Source: Lactobacillus isalae (GTDB lineage: Bacteria > Bacillota > Bacilli > Lactobacillales > Lactobacillaceae). From it: DNA of 64,000 bases. Positions within the stretch are counted from its first letter, which is position 1; every line of letters starts with the position of its first letter. The position numbers and the translations under genes are program-made. This document shows, in pieces, positions 9,035 to 16,779 of this stretch. The notes beneath the pieces are model-generated. The model was not told where the DNA came from. It saw nothing but the letters and a program-made list of their open reading frames with translations, and did no database searches. Location: NCBI RefSeq assembly GCF_947539375.1, contig NZ_OX443569.1:1426001-1490000 (forward strand), in the 5' to 3' direction.

Positions 9035-9475
9035 CTATAAATCTTTATACATTAAAACGTGCTCAATACCACCTTCATCAAAGGTATCGCCCTTTACCTG
9101 ATAGGCAAGGTAATCATAAAAAGGTTTCGCTGTCATTTGCGCATGACAATATAATCTATCAACACCATTTTCTTTTAAATAATGATGAACTTCTTCCAGC
9201 ATCTTGCTTCCTAAATGCATTCTACGCGCTTCTTTTGAAACTACTACACGACCTAAATACCAATCTCCATTTTGTTCTTTAAAAATTCGACAAGTAGCTA
9301 AAGCGTTATCCTTATTTTCATTCAACATAAAAACATGAATAGCACTGAAATCTTCATTATCTATTTCAGGTAATGTGATTTTTTGTTCACTAACAAAAAC
9401 TTCACTTCTTAGTCTTTCAATACAAAAAGCCTCACGCCCTGTCATTTCGTCAATTTTCTTAAAAGAGAATTTCAT
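9035..9475 (-). CDS. GNAT acetyltransferase, ElaA-like
   Basis: A 146-residue GNAT protein. The N-terminal RLRSEVFVSEQK pattern is typical of ElaA-type acetyltransferases, and the acetyl-CoA binding motif A is visible as GRVVVSKEARRMHLGSKML (about residues 74-92), followed by a Y-containing motif B (AKPFYDYLAYQ). The acceptor is unknown. It is the last of three genes (marR, GNAT, GNAT) on the minus strand; the preceding gene's stop and this start touch at 9475. Confidence 0.85.
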   Translation of the reverse strand: MKFSFKKIDEMTGREAFCIERLRSEVFVSEQKITLPEIDNEDFSAIHVFMLNENKDNALATCRIFKEQNGDWYLGRVVVSKEARRMHLGSKMLEEVHHYLKENGVDRLYCHAQMTAKPFYDYLAYQVKGDTFDEGGIEHVLMYKDL

Positions 9476-9999
9476 TACTTTATCCTTTTAACTAAAATAA
9501 AATCTGTCTGTGGATCTTCTCCAACTACAAAGGTGTGCTGACTTATTCTTTCAAAGCCATCTTTTTTATAAAAAGCTTGCGCCTGGTAATTTTTCTCCCA
9601 AACACCGAGCCATATATTGCTCTTATTCTTTTCTTCGGCTATTTTTTCAGCTAGTTTAATTAAAACTAACCCTAATCCCTGATGCTGAAAAGATTGTTTT
9701 AAATATATCCTCTCTACTTCTAATGCATTAGACACTACCTGCTCAGTTTGTGCATCTTTTTCATTCACTTTTAAATAGCCCGCTACTTGATCAGCAACAG
9801 TTAAAAAATAAAAACTACTATTAGGATTTTCAATTTCATCTTTTAACTTTTCTGCTGCATAAGCTTCATTTAAAAACTCTTTCATATTTTCCGCACTATT
9901 CTGAGAGCCAAATGTTTCTAAGAAAGTCTGTCTTGAAACAGCTTGGAGCTCTTTGACATCAGCGACCGTCACTTCTTTTATGTTATATGATTGAGCCAT
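9475..9999 (-). CDS. GNAT acetyltransferase
   Basis: A 174-residue GNAT domain. Motif A is visible as VERIYLKQSFQHQGLGLVLI, with the Q-x-x-G-x-G/L pyrophosphate loop, and the C-terminal segment NIWLGVWEKNYQAQAFYKK is the characteristic beta5-alpha4 part. The ATG at 9999 is preferred because AGAGGGA lies 7 bp upstream; an in-frame start at 10023 would overlap marR. It sits 1 bp after the marR stop. Its job may be N-acetylation of a small amine or peptide, possibly as part of a stress response controlled by the linked MarR protein (inference). Confidence 0.85.
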   Translation of the reverse strand: MAQSYNIKEVTVADVKELQAVSRQTFLETFGSQNSAENMKEFLNEAYAAEKLKDEIENPNSSFYFLTVADQVAGYLKVNEKDAQTEQVVSNALEVERIYLKQSFQHQGLGLVLIKLAEKIAEEKNKSNIWLGVWEKNYQAQAFYKKDGFERISQHTFVVGEDPQTDFILVKRIK

Positions 10000-10000
10000 T

Positions 10001-10441
10001 TTAATATTCCCTCTTTCCACCATTTTTTACAAAACTCCAATTTTCACTAGCGTTTTTTTCGATAATACTTAAATATTTTTGCAATTCGGCTTGTTCTGAT
10101 TTACTTAATCCTTTTGTTACCAATTCATTTGAGTAGACATTTTCTTTTTCTATTTCTTTAGCTAATTTTTCGCCTGAATCTGTAACATACAAATGTTTAA
10201 TTTTCTTATTTGATTTATCGTCTTTTTTTAAAATAAGACCTACCTGTTCTAGTTTTCTAACTCCACGGGCCGTAGTTGTACGATCTACATTTAATAATGT
10301 AGCTAAACGATCAGAAATAATTCCTGGATGTTCAAAAATACGAGTTAGGTACAAGTACTGACCACGATTTAATTTCAAATCCTTAAATTCAATATTAGCA
10401 ATTGAATCTAAGGCTCGTGAGATTGAACCAATTTGTCTCAA
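10001..10441 (-). CDS. MarR family regulator, start codon unusual
   Basis: At least 146 residues with the winged-helix pattern of MarR proteins: GQYLYLTRIFEHPGI, DRLATLLNVDRTTTARGVRKLEQVGLI, and the wing KDDKSNKKIKHLYVTDSGE. The first recognised start is TTG at 10441, but there is no ribosome binding site near it. AAGGAG at 10475-10480 is instead spaced 6 nt from an in-frame ATA at 10466-10468, which would add nine residues (ITTTVKEDI) that continue the family's N-terminal helix naturally. It is divergent from a DUF1304 gene, with a perfect palindrome between them, so it probably represses itself, the two GNAT genes and the DUF1304 gene. Confidence 0.85.
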   Translation of the reverse strand: MRQIGSISRALDSIANIEFKDLKLNRGQYLYLTRIFEHPGIISDRLATLLNVDRTTTARGVRKLEQVGLILKKDDKSNKKIKHLYVTDSGEKLAKEIEKENVYSNELVTKGLSKSEQAELQKYLSIIEKNASENWSFVKNGGKREY

Positions 10442-10507
10442 AATGTCTTCTTTTACCGTTGTCGTTATTAATCTCTCCTTTTTATTTTTATCTATTATAT
10501 TTTACCT

Positions 10508-10525
10508 TTGTTGCAAATGCAACAA
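10508..10525. promoter_or_regulatory. MarR-type operator palindrome
   Basis: TTGTTGCA (10508-10515), two bases, TGCAACAA (10518-10525): a perfect 8-bp inverted repeat in the marR/DUF1304 divergent region. Size and place fit a MarR dimer site. Confidence 0.75.
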
Positions 10526-10624
10526 TATTTAATAAACTTATCTAATACTACTTTAATCCTGTTGCTTTACATACTAACAATAAGTAAAATCTATATAAAT
10601 AGTATAAGTAAGGGAGAGAATAAA

Positions 10625-10993
10625 ATGATTTTAAGAAATATTGGAGTTATTCTAACTATCCTTGTTGGAATAGAACATATCGGAATTATGTGGTTAGAAA
10701 TCTTTGGCAAGCCTGAACTACAAGCTAAGTCGTTTGACATGGATATAAATTTTGTTAAACAACCTGCTGCCAAGACAGCATTAGCTAACCAAGGTATCTA
10801 TAATGGGATGCTGGGACTATTAATTCTAATCGTATTTTTCTTCTTTAAAATACCAACTTTAATTACAGTATGGCAACTTTTACTTGCATTTGTCATCGTA
10901 GTCGCCATTTTCGGCGGCTTTACAGCAAGTAAAAAGATTTTTGTTGTTCAAATGTTACCAGCATTAATTGCATTTATTCTACTTTTCTTTTAA
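10625..10993 (+). CDS. DUF1304 membrane protein
   Basis: 122 residues. The N-terminus (LRNIGVILTILVGIEHIGIMWLEIFG) with a conserved E-H pair in the first helix, the second segment with NQGIYNGMLG, and four hydrophobic helices identify the DUF1304 family of small membrane proteins. The start at 10625 has GGGAGAG 5-7 bp upstream; the frame extends upstream without a ribosome binding site. Function unknown. It diverges from marR across the palindrome at 10508, so it is a candidate target of that regulator. Confidence 0.85.
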   Translation: MILRNIGVILTILVGIEHIGIMWLEIFGKPELQAKSFDMDINFVKQPAAKTALANQGIYNGMLGLLILIVFFFFKIPTLITVWQLLLAFVIVVAIFGGFTASKKIFVVQMLPALIAFILLFF

Positions 10994-11005
10994 AAATTAT
11001 CCATA

Positions 11006-11041
11006 AAAATAAGGATTGTCGTTATGACAATCCTTATTTTT
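11006..11041. terminator. bidirectional terminator, DUF1304 / binding lipoprotein
   Basis: AAGGATTGTC (11011-11020) and GACAATCCTT (11026-11035) with a 5-nt loop, A-run left and T-run right. Confidence 0.9.
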
Positions 11042-11058
11042 TATTTAATATTCTGTTT

Positions 11059-12363
11059 TTATTGATTCCAAGCACTTTGGAACTTAGTTTTACCAGCATC
11101 AACCTGTGAATTCCAATTTTGACCCTTCTTTGCTTTAGCAAAGATATTTTGCATAATTGAATTCAAGTCAGTATATGCTGCATTACTGTTCTTCACTACA
11201 GGAACGCTGTATAAGTGCTTCATTGCCTTATCTAATTGAGCAGGAACTTTAGTCTTAGTTGAATCCTTGTAAGCACTAGAATTAATTACATTGTTAGTTA
11301 CAGGAATGTATCCAGTCTTATCAGCCCAAGTTAATTGTTGGTCCTTACCTAACAAGTACTTAATGTACATGAAGGCAGCTGCCTTTTGTTGAGCAGTACC
11401 CTTGTTAAACATGTAAATATCAGTACCTTGTTGCATGTTGTACTTAGAAGGACGAGGTGCAACCCCGTATTGGAACTTGTTGCCAACACCCATCTTAACA
11501 AATCCTTCACCAGCACTAGTACCTACAAACATAGCAATCTTTTGGTTAGAAAAGTCACCTGAAAGGTAGCCAGCTGAACCAGCAGTCTTGAAGTAACCAT
11601 CCTTAATACCATCAGCATAGTAATTAATTACTTTCTTAGACTTAGAACCAGTAAAGTTAATGTTCTTAGAGAAGTTTACGCCTTCATCTTTCATACCTAA
11701 AACGTAGTAGTTTGAAAGTGAATCAAATCCAGCACCAACAACTTTGTGGTTACTCTTTTCGTAAATTTTCTTAGAAGCTGCCTTTAATTCAGACATAGTC
11801 TTTGGTACTTTAACACCGTATTTATCTAATAAATCTTTGTTGTAAGTTAGCATTTCAACAGATTTATTAAATGGAATACCGTATTGAGTACCCTTAATTT
11901 GAGCACCCTTTAATAATTCTTCACGGATATCACTCTTCTTAGCTGAACCCCAACCAATCTTAGTATTGTTAATGTAAGGTGTCATATCAACTAAGCGTTT
12001 GCTGTTAGCTGCGTTCAAAAGCCAACCAGGATAAGCTTGTGTAATTGTTGGTAAGTTGTTTGGTGATTGCAAAGTTGAGTTAATCTTTGCTTGCAAATCA
12101 TTGTACTTACCTTGGTTTTCAAGCTTAATAGTAATGTTAGGATTCTTCTTTTCAAAATCCTTAGTTAAGCTTTGTAAAGTCTTTTCCTGAGTTCCAGTCA
12201 TACCGTGCCAGAAAACAACAGTGGTCTTCTTAGTAATCTTAGTTGGAATATCAGCAGACTTACTGCTTGAACTATCATTACTCTTAGAATTTGAGCAAGC
12301 AGTAGTGCCTACAAGGGCTAAAGCAGCAACTGCAACTGCTGCAAATTTTTTAGTGAACTTCAT
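11059..12363 (-). CDS. ABC importer solute-binding lipoprotein, sugar / glycerol-3-phosphate type
   Basis: 434 residues, start chosen at 12363 because GGGAGGAA precedes it and it begins a clean lipoprotein signal (MKFTKKFAAVAVAALALVG, lipobox GTTAC, Cys at about 23) followed by a Ser/Asn-rich linker. The mature part has the family 1 binding-protein look: VVFWHGMTGTQEKTL, ITIKLENQGKYNDL and QAYPGWLLNAA resemble UgpB-like proteins, and the C-terminus GYIPVT is typical of CUT1 sugar binders. It is the last gene of the five-gene ABC operon. Glycerol-3-phosphate, its diesters or an oligosaccharide are all possible. Confidence 0.85.
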   Translation of the reverse strand: MKFTKKFAAVAVAALALVGTTACSNSKSNDSSSSKSADIPTKITKKTTVVFWHGMTGTQEKTLQSLTKDFEKKNPNITIKLENQGKYNDLQAKINSTLQSPNNLPTITQAYPGWLLNAANSKRLVDMTPYINNTKIGWGSAKKSDIREELLKGAQIKGTQYGIPFNKSVEMLTYNKDLLDKYGVKVPKTMSELKAASKKIYEKSNHKVVGAGFDSLSNYYVLGMKDEGVNFSKNINFTGSKSKKVINYYADGIKDGYFKTAGSAGYLSGDFSNQKIAMFVGTSAGEGFVKMGVGNKFQYGVAPRPSKYNMQQGTDIYMFNKGTAQQKAAAFMYIKYLLGKDQQLTWADKTGYIPVTNNVINSSAYKDSTKTKVPAQLDKAMKHLYSVPVVKNSNAAYTDLNSIMQNIFAKAKKGQNWNSQVDAGKTKFQSAWNQ

Positions 12364-12406
12364 ATGTTCCTCCCAATAAAAACAAACAACAAAATAAAAT
12401 TTAATT

Positions 12407-13708
12407 TTAACTAAGCGTAAAAACTTCTCCGCGCTTAGGTAAAATCCGTTCTCCAAATGGGTTTTCTTCTAATTCAGGATGCAATGTGTGCACCGGAGCC
12501 AGGATCTTTGGCTCAAAACCCGCAATTATTTCTTTTAATTCAGCTACATCCGCATGTCCTGAGCAACGTAAAGTTATCAGTTCAATTCCACGCTTTTCAA
12601 TATTTTCAATAAACGGAGCATAAGCTGGATCAAAATCCCCCAGAGGCTCAGCATTACTATGAATGTATAAACCTCCTTCTTGTAGTTGATCATAATGACC
12701 AACTACCTGCCAGAAATATTGATGATCATCCTTTAAAAGATCTTGATAACTAATTTCAAGATCAGGATCGAGCGCATCAATTTTTTCATCTTCTGGCAAG
12801 TAATAATAAGGAACATCTTGCTTTAATGCTAACTTTAATAGTTCAGCACGTTTAGCATGAAGGACTACTTTTCGAGGCGAATCCGAAATAATTCTCAAAA
12901 TTCTCTCTACATTTGTAGGATAGGTATTAAAAGTCAGTTGACGTTTCGGATTATCTTTTTGATATTGAACTATTCTTTGTGTTAATTCAACTTCATTCTT
13001 AACACCTTTAAACTCTTCACTATCATCCTCACTACGCTCTGGCCATGAAACACCAGTACCCTCGATGATTAGCATATCACATCCCTTACCAGCTGCCATA
13101 AATTTACGCACCCAGTCAGGATGATAGCCATGTAGCCGTATATCACCGGTATGAACGATTGTCTTATCTGGCGTCTTTACAATTAACCCTGTTGCCCCAT
13201 AAGCATCGTGGTCACTTGGTACAACTGTTAAAGTTATATCACCAACTTGAATTGGTTCATTTAACTTAGCAGCAATTATTGGACGAGTATAGTTCTTAGG
13301 CTTATCAGCTGCTGGAAGCAAAAATTCTCCATCACGATTTAACACAGGCAATAAAGCTGCTGTTAGTGGTCCCGCATATAAGGGGATTTCTGGAGCTAAC
13401 AAATTCATCGCCTTGCTGTGATCTAAGTGAAGGTGAGAAATATATGCTGCACTATGTTCCCAACGTTCATGATCAATTTCTTTTCCTGTAACTTTAGGAT
13501 CATAGAAATTAGGTACATCGCCAATTAATTGATACTTAAGAAGTGTATCAAAATCTTCATCTTCCATCTTTAGCCCTAATTCTGGACGATACACTTCTCC
13601 TAGATCAAATAATACATGCGACTTATCATAGGCCACTTCAATCATTGGTCCACCAATGGTAGTTAGCCCATTATAAAAAGTTACCGTTGTTTTAGGCTTT
13701 GAGGTCAT
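12407..13708 (-). CDS. MBL-fold hydrolase with beta-CASP/RNase J-like features
   Basis: 433 residues. The metal-binding motif HLHLDH (His92, His94, Asp96, His97), then SDHDAYGATG and HTGDIRLHG, define a metallo-beta-lactamase fold. A central part with IEGTG and a C-terminal LRCSGHADVAELKEII plus PVHTLHPE resembles motifs A and C of the beta-CASP nuclease group, but the protein is shorter than RNase J (usually about 550). GAGGAG lies upstream and the gene overlaps the permease gene by 17 bp, so it is translated with an importer. It may cleave a phosphodiester in the imported compound (inference); a nuclease role is the alternative. Confidence 0.75.
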   Translation of the reverse strand: MTSKPKTTVTFYNGLTTIGGPMIEVAYDKSHVLFDLGEVYRPELGLKMEDEDFDTLLKYQLIGDVPNFYDPKVTGKEIDHERWEHSAAYISHLHLDHSKAMNLLAPEIPLYAGPLTAALLPVLNRDGEFLLPAADKPKNYTRPIIAAKLNEPIQVGDITLTVVPSDHDAYGATGLIVKTPDKTIVHTGDIRLHGYHPDWVRKFMAAGKGCDMLIIEGTGVSWPERSEDDSEEFKGVKNEVELTQRIVQYQKDNPKRQLTFNTYPTNVERILRIISDSPRKVVLHAKRAELLKLALKQDVPYYYLPEDEKIDALDPDLEISYQDLLKDDHQYFWQVVGHYDQLQEGGLYIHSNAEPLGDFDPAYAPFIENIEKRGIELITLRCSGHADVAELKEIIAGFEPKILAPVHTLHPELEENPFGERILPKRGEVFTLS

Positions 13709-14522
13709 TACGTACTACTCCTCGAATAATTTGTTTTCTAAAAATGAAGTAAACAATTAAAACAGGTACAACTGTCAAGGTTGCTGCTGCTAATTGCAAT
13801 TGAGTTTGAGCTCCTGCATCGGACGCAAAGGCAGCTAAACCATTGTTTAGTAAACGCATATTATCTTCATTTGTAACTAATAATGGCCATAAGAATGAGT
13901 TCCAGCCAGAAATAAAGCTAAGTAAAGCTACGGTAATTAACCCACCTTTAGACATTGGAACTAGAATCTTCCAAATATATTCCCAATCAGAAGCTCCATC
14001 AATCATTGCTGCCTTATAAATTGTTGGCGAAATTGCTGTGAAGTAGCTTTGTAAGTAGTACATATAGAAGATAGAAGTTAAGAAAGGTAAAACCAATCCT
14101 AGATATGTGTTTAATAAGCCTAAGTGAGCAATTGTGTTATAGTTCGTAAAAATAATTGCTTCTCCCGGAACCATTAATAATGACAGAAAGATTAATTGAA
14201 TTAATCCTTTTCCCTTAAATTTAAGATTTGTCATTGCAAAAGCGCCAAGAATTGAAGTAAACAAAGTGACAACTGTTGTAGTGGCAGCAGTAATAAAGGT
14301 GTTCAAGAAATATCTAGCAAATGGTGCTTGCTCAAATACTTTTTGATAGTTACTCCACCGAAAGGCTTTCGGAATTAAAGTTGGCGGAATAGTTGTAGTC
14401 TCTTGATAAGACATTAAACCACCTAAAATCATATATATAAAAGGGAAAACAGTTATAATGCCAAAAATTCCAATGAATAGATAGACAAAAATCATTCCCC
14501 AGCGTAATTTTTTCTTCTTCAT
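13692..14522 (-). CDS. ABC importer permease, MalG/UgpE type
   Basis: 276 residues with six membrane helices. The EAA loop that contacts the ATPase is seen as YKAAMIDGASDWEYIWKILVPMSKGG (about residues 166-191), the CUT1 form with EAAxxDGA changed to KAAMIDGA. The C-terminus ends in RKQIIRGVVRNDLKA, typical of MalG/UgpE permeases. It lies 1 bp downstream of the partner permease and overlaps the hydrolase gene that follows. Confidence 0.9.
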   Translation of the reverse strand: MKKKKLRWGMIFVYLFIGIFGIITVFPFIYMILGGLMSYQETTTIPPTLIPKAFRWSNYQKVFEQAPFARYFLNTFITAATTTVVTLFTSILGAFAMTNLKFKGKGLIQLIFLSLLMVPGEAIIFTNYNTIAHLGLLNTYLGLVLPFLTSIFYMYYLQSYFTAISPTIYKAAMIDGASDWEYIWKILVPMSKGGLITVALLSFISGWNSFLWPLLVTNEDNMRLLNNGLAAFASDAGAQTQLQLAAATLTVVPVLIVYFIFRKQIIRGVVRNDLKA

Positions 14523-14523
14523 T

Positions 14524-15387
14524 TTAACTGTTCACCTTTTTCATCAATTTTCTTTGTAAGAAAGTTACGAACAAAATAAATAGGAATAAGACTACAGTAG
14601 CAGCCATAGCCACACCAGGTGTTCCGACAATTTGGAATTTATTATAAATGTAGTAAACTGCTGTCATTGCTGAATTTCCTACTCCGGCTTGTCCATTGAA
14701 TAATGCATAAACTTGAGTATAAATCTTAAATGCACCGATTAAGTTAACTGTTAAAAGAAAGGCTAAAGTCGGCACTAACTGTGGTACCGTAATACGCCAG
14801 AATTTTTCTCTGCTGGTTGCACCATACATATCAGCTAAAACGTAGTAATTTGGTTCAATATTTCTTAAAGCCCCCATCAAAATAACGATATTAAAGGCTA
14901 AAGATGACCAAACACCAAAAATAATTAGCGAAACCAAACTTAAACTAGGATTATCTATCCAATCAGGTTGTGGTAAGTGAACAAGCTTTAACAAGAAATT
15001 CAATAAACCGTACTCACCATTAAAGATATAGCGGAAAACAATTCCGATTGCGATGGTACTAGTTACATATGGCATAAAGAACATTGTTTCAAAGAAGGCA
15101 GTATGCTTAATCTTTGAAAAAATGAACCATGCAAGTGCTACAGAAATTATTAATGCAATTGGTACAGCTAAGAAAGAATATATAGCAGTATTCATAATTG
15201 CACGCCAAAATTCTGGATCGCTAAAAATATATTGATAGTTTGAGAAGCCATTAAAATGTAAATCAATTAATGGGCCACCCTGAAAACTCATCGTAAAAGC
15301 ACGTACAATTGGCCAAATACTAAATACTGTAACGCAGACAATCGCTGGTGCTAAGAATAACCAAGCTTTTTTCTGATTATCTTTCAT
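14524..15387 (-). CDS. ABC importer permease, MalF/UgpA type
   Basis: 287 residues, six helices. The N-terminal helix AWLFLAPAIVCVTVFSIWPI and the coupling-loop region YYVLADMYGATSREKFWRITVPQLVP identify a CUT1 MalF/UgpA-like permease. Its start codon overlaps the stop of the ATPase gene by one base (TAATG), so the two are translationally coupled. Confidence 0.9.
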   Translation of the reverse strand: MKDNQKKAWLFLAPAIVCVTVFSIWPIVRAFTMSFQGGPLIDLHFNGFSNYQYIFSDPEFWRAIMNTAIYSFLAVPIALIISVALAWFIFSKIKHTAFFETMFFMPYVTSTIAIGIVFRYIFNGEYGLLNFLLKLVHLPQPDWIDNPSLSLVSLIIFGVWSSLAFNIVILMGALRNIEPNYYVLADMYGATSREKFWRITVPQLVPTLAFLLTVNLIGAFKIYTQVYALFNGQAGVGNSAMTAVYYIYNKFQIVGTPGVAMAATVVLFLFILFVTFLQRKLMKKVNS

Positions 15388-16472
15388 TAATAGATTCGCT
15401 CCCCATCTGGCTTAAATAAGTACACGCGGTCTAAGTTCATCTTAAACTTAACCTTATCTCCGCGTTTTACTTCTTGTTCTAAATCAATTAATGCACGTTG
15501 GCTGCTTCCAGCATGAGTGAATTTTAATACTCGCTCACGTCCAATTAATTCAATGTCATCAATTACTTCAGAAAGTTCACCATCATTAGCTAACTTTAAA
15601 TTTTCTGGACGAATACTTAATGTGTAATCTCCATCTACTAATTCACTTCTAAATTTTGAACTATTTAATTTTTCAACTGGGATTTCAAAATCTGAACCAA
15701 TAATTTTATCGTCTGATACTTTAACGTCAAAATTATCAATTACAGGATTACCAATGAAGTTAGCTACAAATTGATTGTTAGGCTCTAGGTAAAGATCTTG
15801 TCCCTCATCATCTTGTTGAATTACTCCATTATGGAAAAGAATAATCTTATCACCGATTGATAAGGCTTCTTCTTGATCGTGTGTAACAAATAAAGTAGTA
15901 ATACCTACTTCTTTAACCAAATTACGAATTTCTTCACGAATCTTTAAACGCAAACGTGCATCTAAGTTACTTAATGGTTCATCCATTAACAAAATCTGTG
16001 GTTCTTGCACTAAAGCACGTGCAATTGAAACACGTTGCTGTTGTCCACCAGAAAGGTTACCTGGCTTTTGGTCAGCTAACTCTTCAATATGAGTTAACTT
16101 CATAAATTTTTGAGCAATTTTTTCTGCCTCATCCTTTGGCTTTTTATTCTTTCCAACAGTCATTGGGAACATTACGTTTTGTAAGACCGTCATGTGAGGA
16201 TAGAGTGCATAATTTTGGAAAACATATCCAATGTTACGGTCCTTAGGCGCAACATTAAGAAGAGACTTACCATTTACAATGATGTCTCCTCCAGTCGGAT
16301 TCAATAATCCAGCAATCATATTCAAAGTTGTCGTTTTTCCACAACCACTAGGTCCTAATAAACATACCAAATCGCCTTTCTTTACAGAAAAGCTAACAGA
16401 TTTAATTGCTTGGTATCCATTCTCATAAGTTTTTTCTAGGTTATTTACCTGAATGAATTTATCTTCGCTCAT
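15387..16472 (-). CDS. ABC importer ATPase, MsmK/UgpC type
   Basis: 361 residues. Walker A LLGPSGCGKTT (about 39-49), Q-loop FQNYALYPHM, signature NLSGGQQQRVSIARAL, Walker B ILLMDEPLSNLD and switch His in FVTHDQEEAL are all intact. The C-terminal third is the OB-fold/TOBE regulatory domain (LSIRPENLKL), as in MalK/UgpC. It is the first gene of the operon ATPase-permease-permease-hydrolase-binding protein, with GGGAG 5 bp before the ATG. Confidence 0.92.
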   Translation of the reverse strand: MSEDKFIQVNNLEKTYENGYQAIKSVSFSVKKGDLVCLLGPSGCGKTTTLNMIAGLLNPTGGDIIVNGKSLLNVAPKDRNIGYVFQNYALYPHMTVLQNVMFPMTVGKNKKPKDEAEKIAQKFMKLTHIEELADQKPGNLSGGQQQRVSIARALVQEPQILLMDEPLSNLDARLRLKIREEIRNLVKEVGITTLFVTHDQEEALSIGDKIILFHNGVIQQDDEGQDLYLEPNNQFVANFIGNPVIDNFDVKVSDDKIIGSDFEIPVEKLNSSKFRSELVDGDYTLSIRPENLKLANDGELSEVIDDIELIGRERVLKFTHAGSSQRALIDLEQEVKRGDKVKFKMNLDRVYLFKPDGERIY

Positions 16473-16528
16473 ATATCTCCCACTACTACATTTAGATTTA
16501 AATCATATTACATCACAAATTTTATGAT

Positions 16529-16595
16529 AAAAGCAACAAAATCACAAATATTTTTTTATAAATTATTCGTAGTTTGTGAAATTTTGCTGCTTTTT
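16529..16595. promoter_or_regulatory. long imperfect inverted repeat upstream of the ABC operon
   Basis: The left arm 16529-16548 (AAAGCAACAAAATCACAAA) and right arm 16573-16593 (TTTGTGAAATTTTGCTGCTTT) are inverted with two small mismatches/indels and a 24-bp spacer. It lies 60-120 bp upstream of the ATPase start. It could be an operator for a substrate-specific regulator or a hairpin. Confidence 0.5.
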
Positions 16596-16742
16596 TGTGG
16601 ATAAGATGTGGATAATAATATTATTTTAAGAACTATGTATCTATAACCCTATACAATAGATCGTGTTTTACTGCTCATATTTTTAGGATCTAGTCTAGGA
16701 ATCAAGTTTATTAATATACAATATAGAGAAAGTCGAACAATA

Positions 16743-16773
16743 AAAAAACACTACATCTTGTGCAGTGTTTTCC
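16743..16773 (-). terminator. pepD terminator
   Basis: AAAACACT (16745-16752) and AGTGTTTT (16764-16771), followed on the minus strand by a U-run, 7 bp after the pepD stop. Confidence 0.8.
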
Positions 16774-16779
16774 AAAAAA

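Larger units (their letters stand above)
16473..16779. other. intergenic region between pepD and the ABC operon
   Basis: 307 bp without a gene. It holds the pepD terminator, the ABC operon promoter region and an imperfect inverted repeat described separately. ATCACAAAT also occurs as a direct repeat at 16512-16520 and 16541-16549. No RNA gene or further ORF is evident. Confidence 0.6.
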
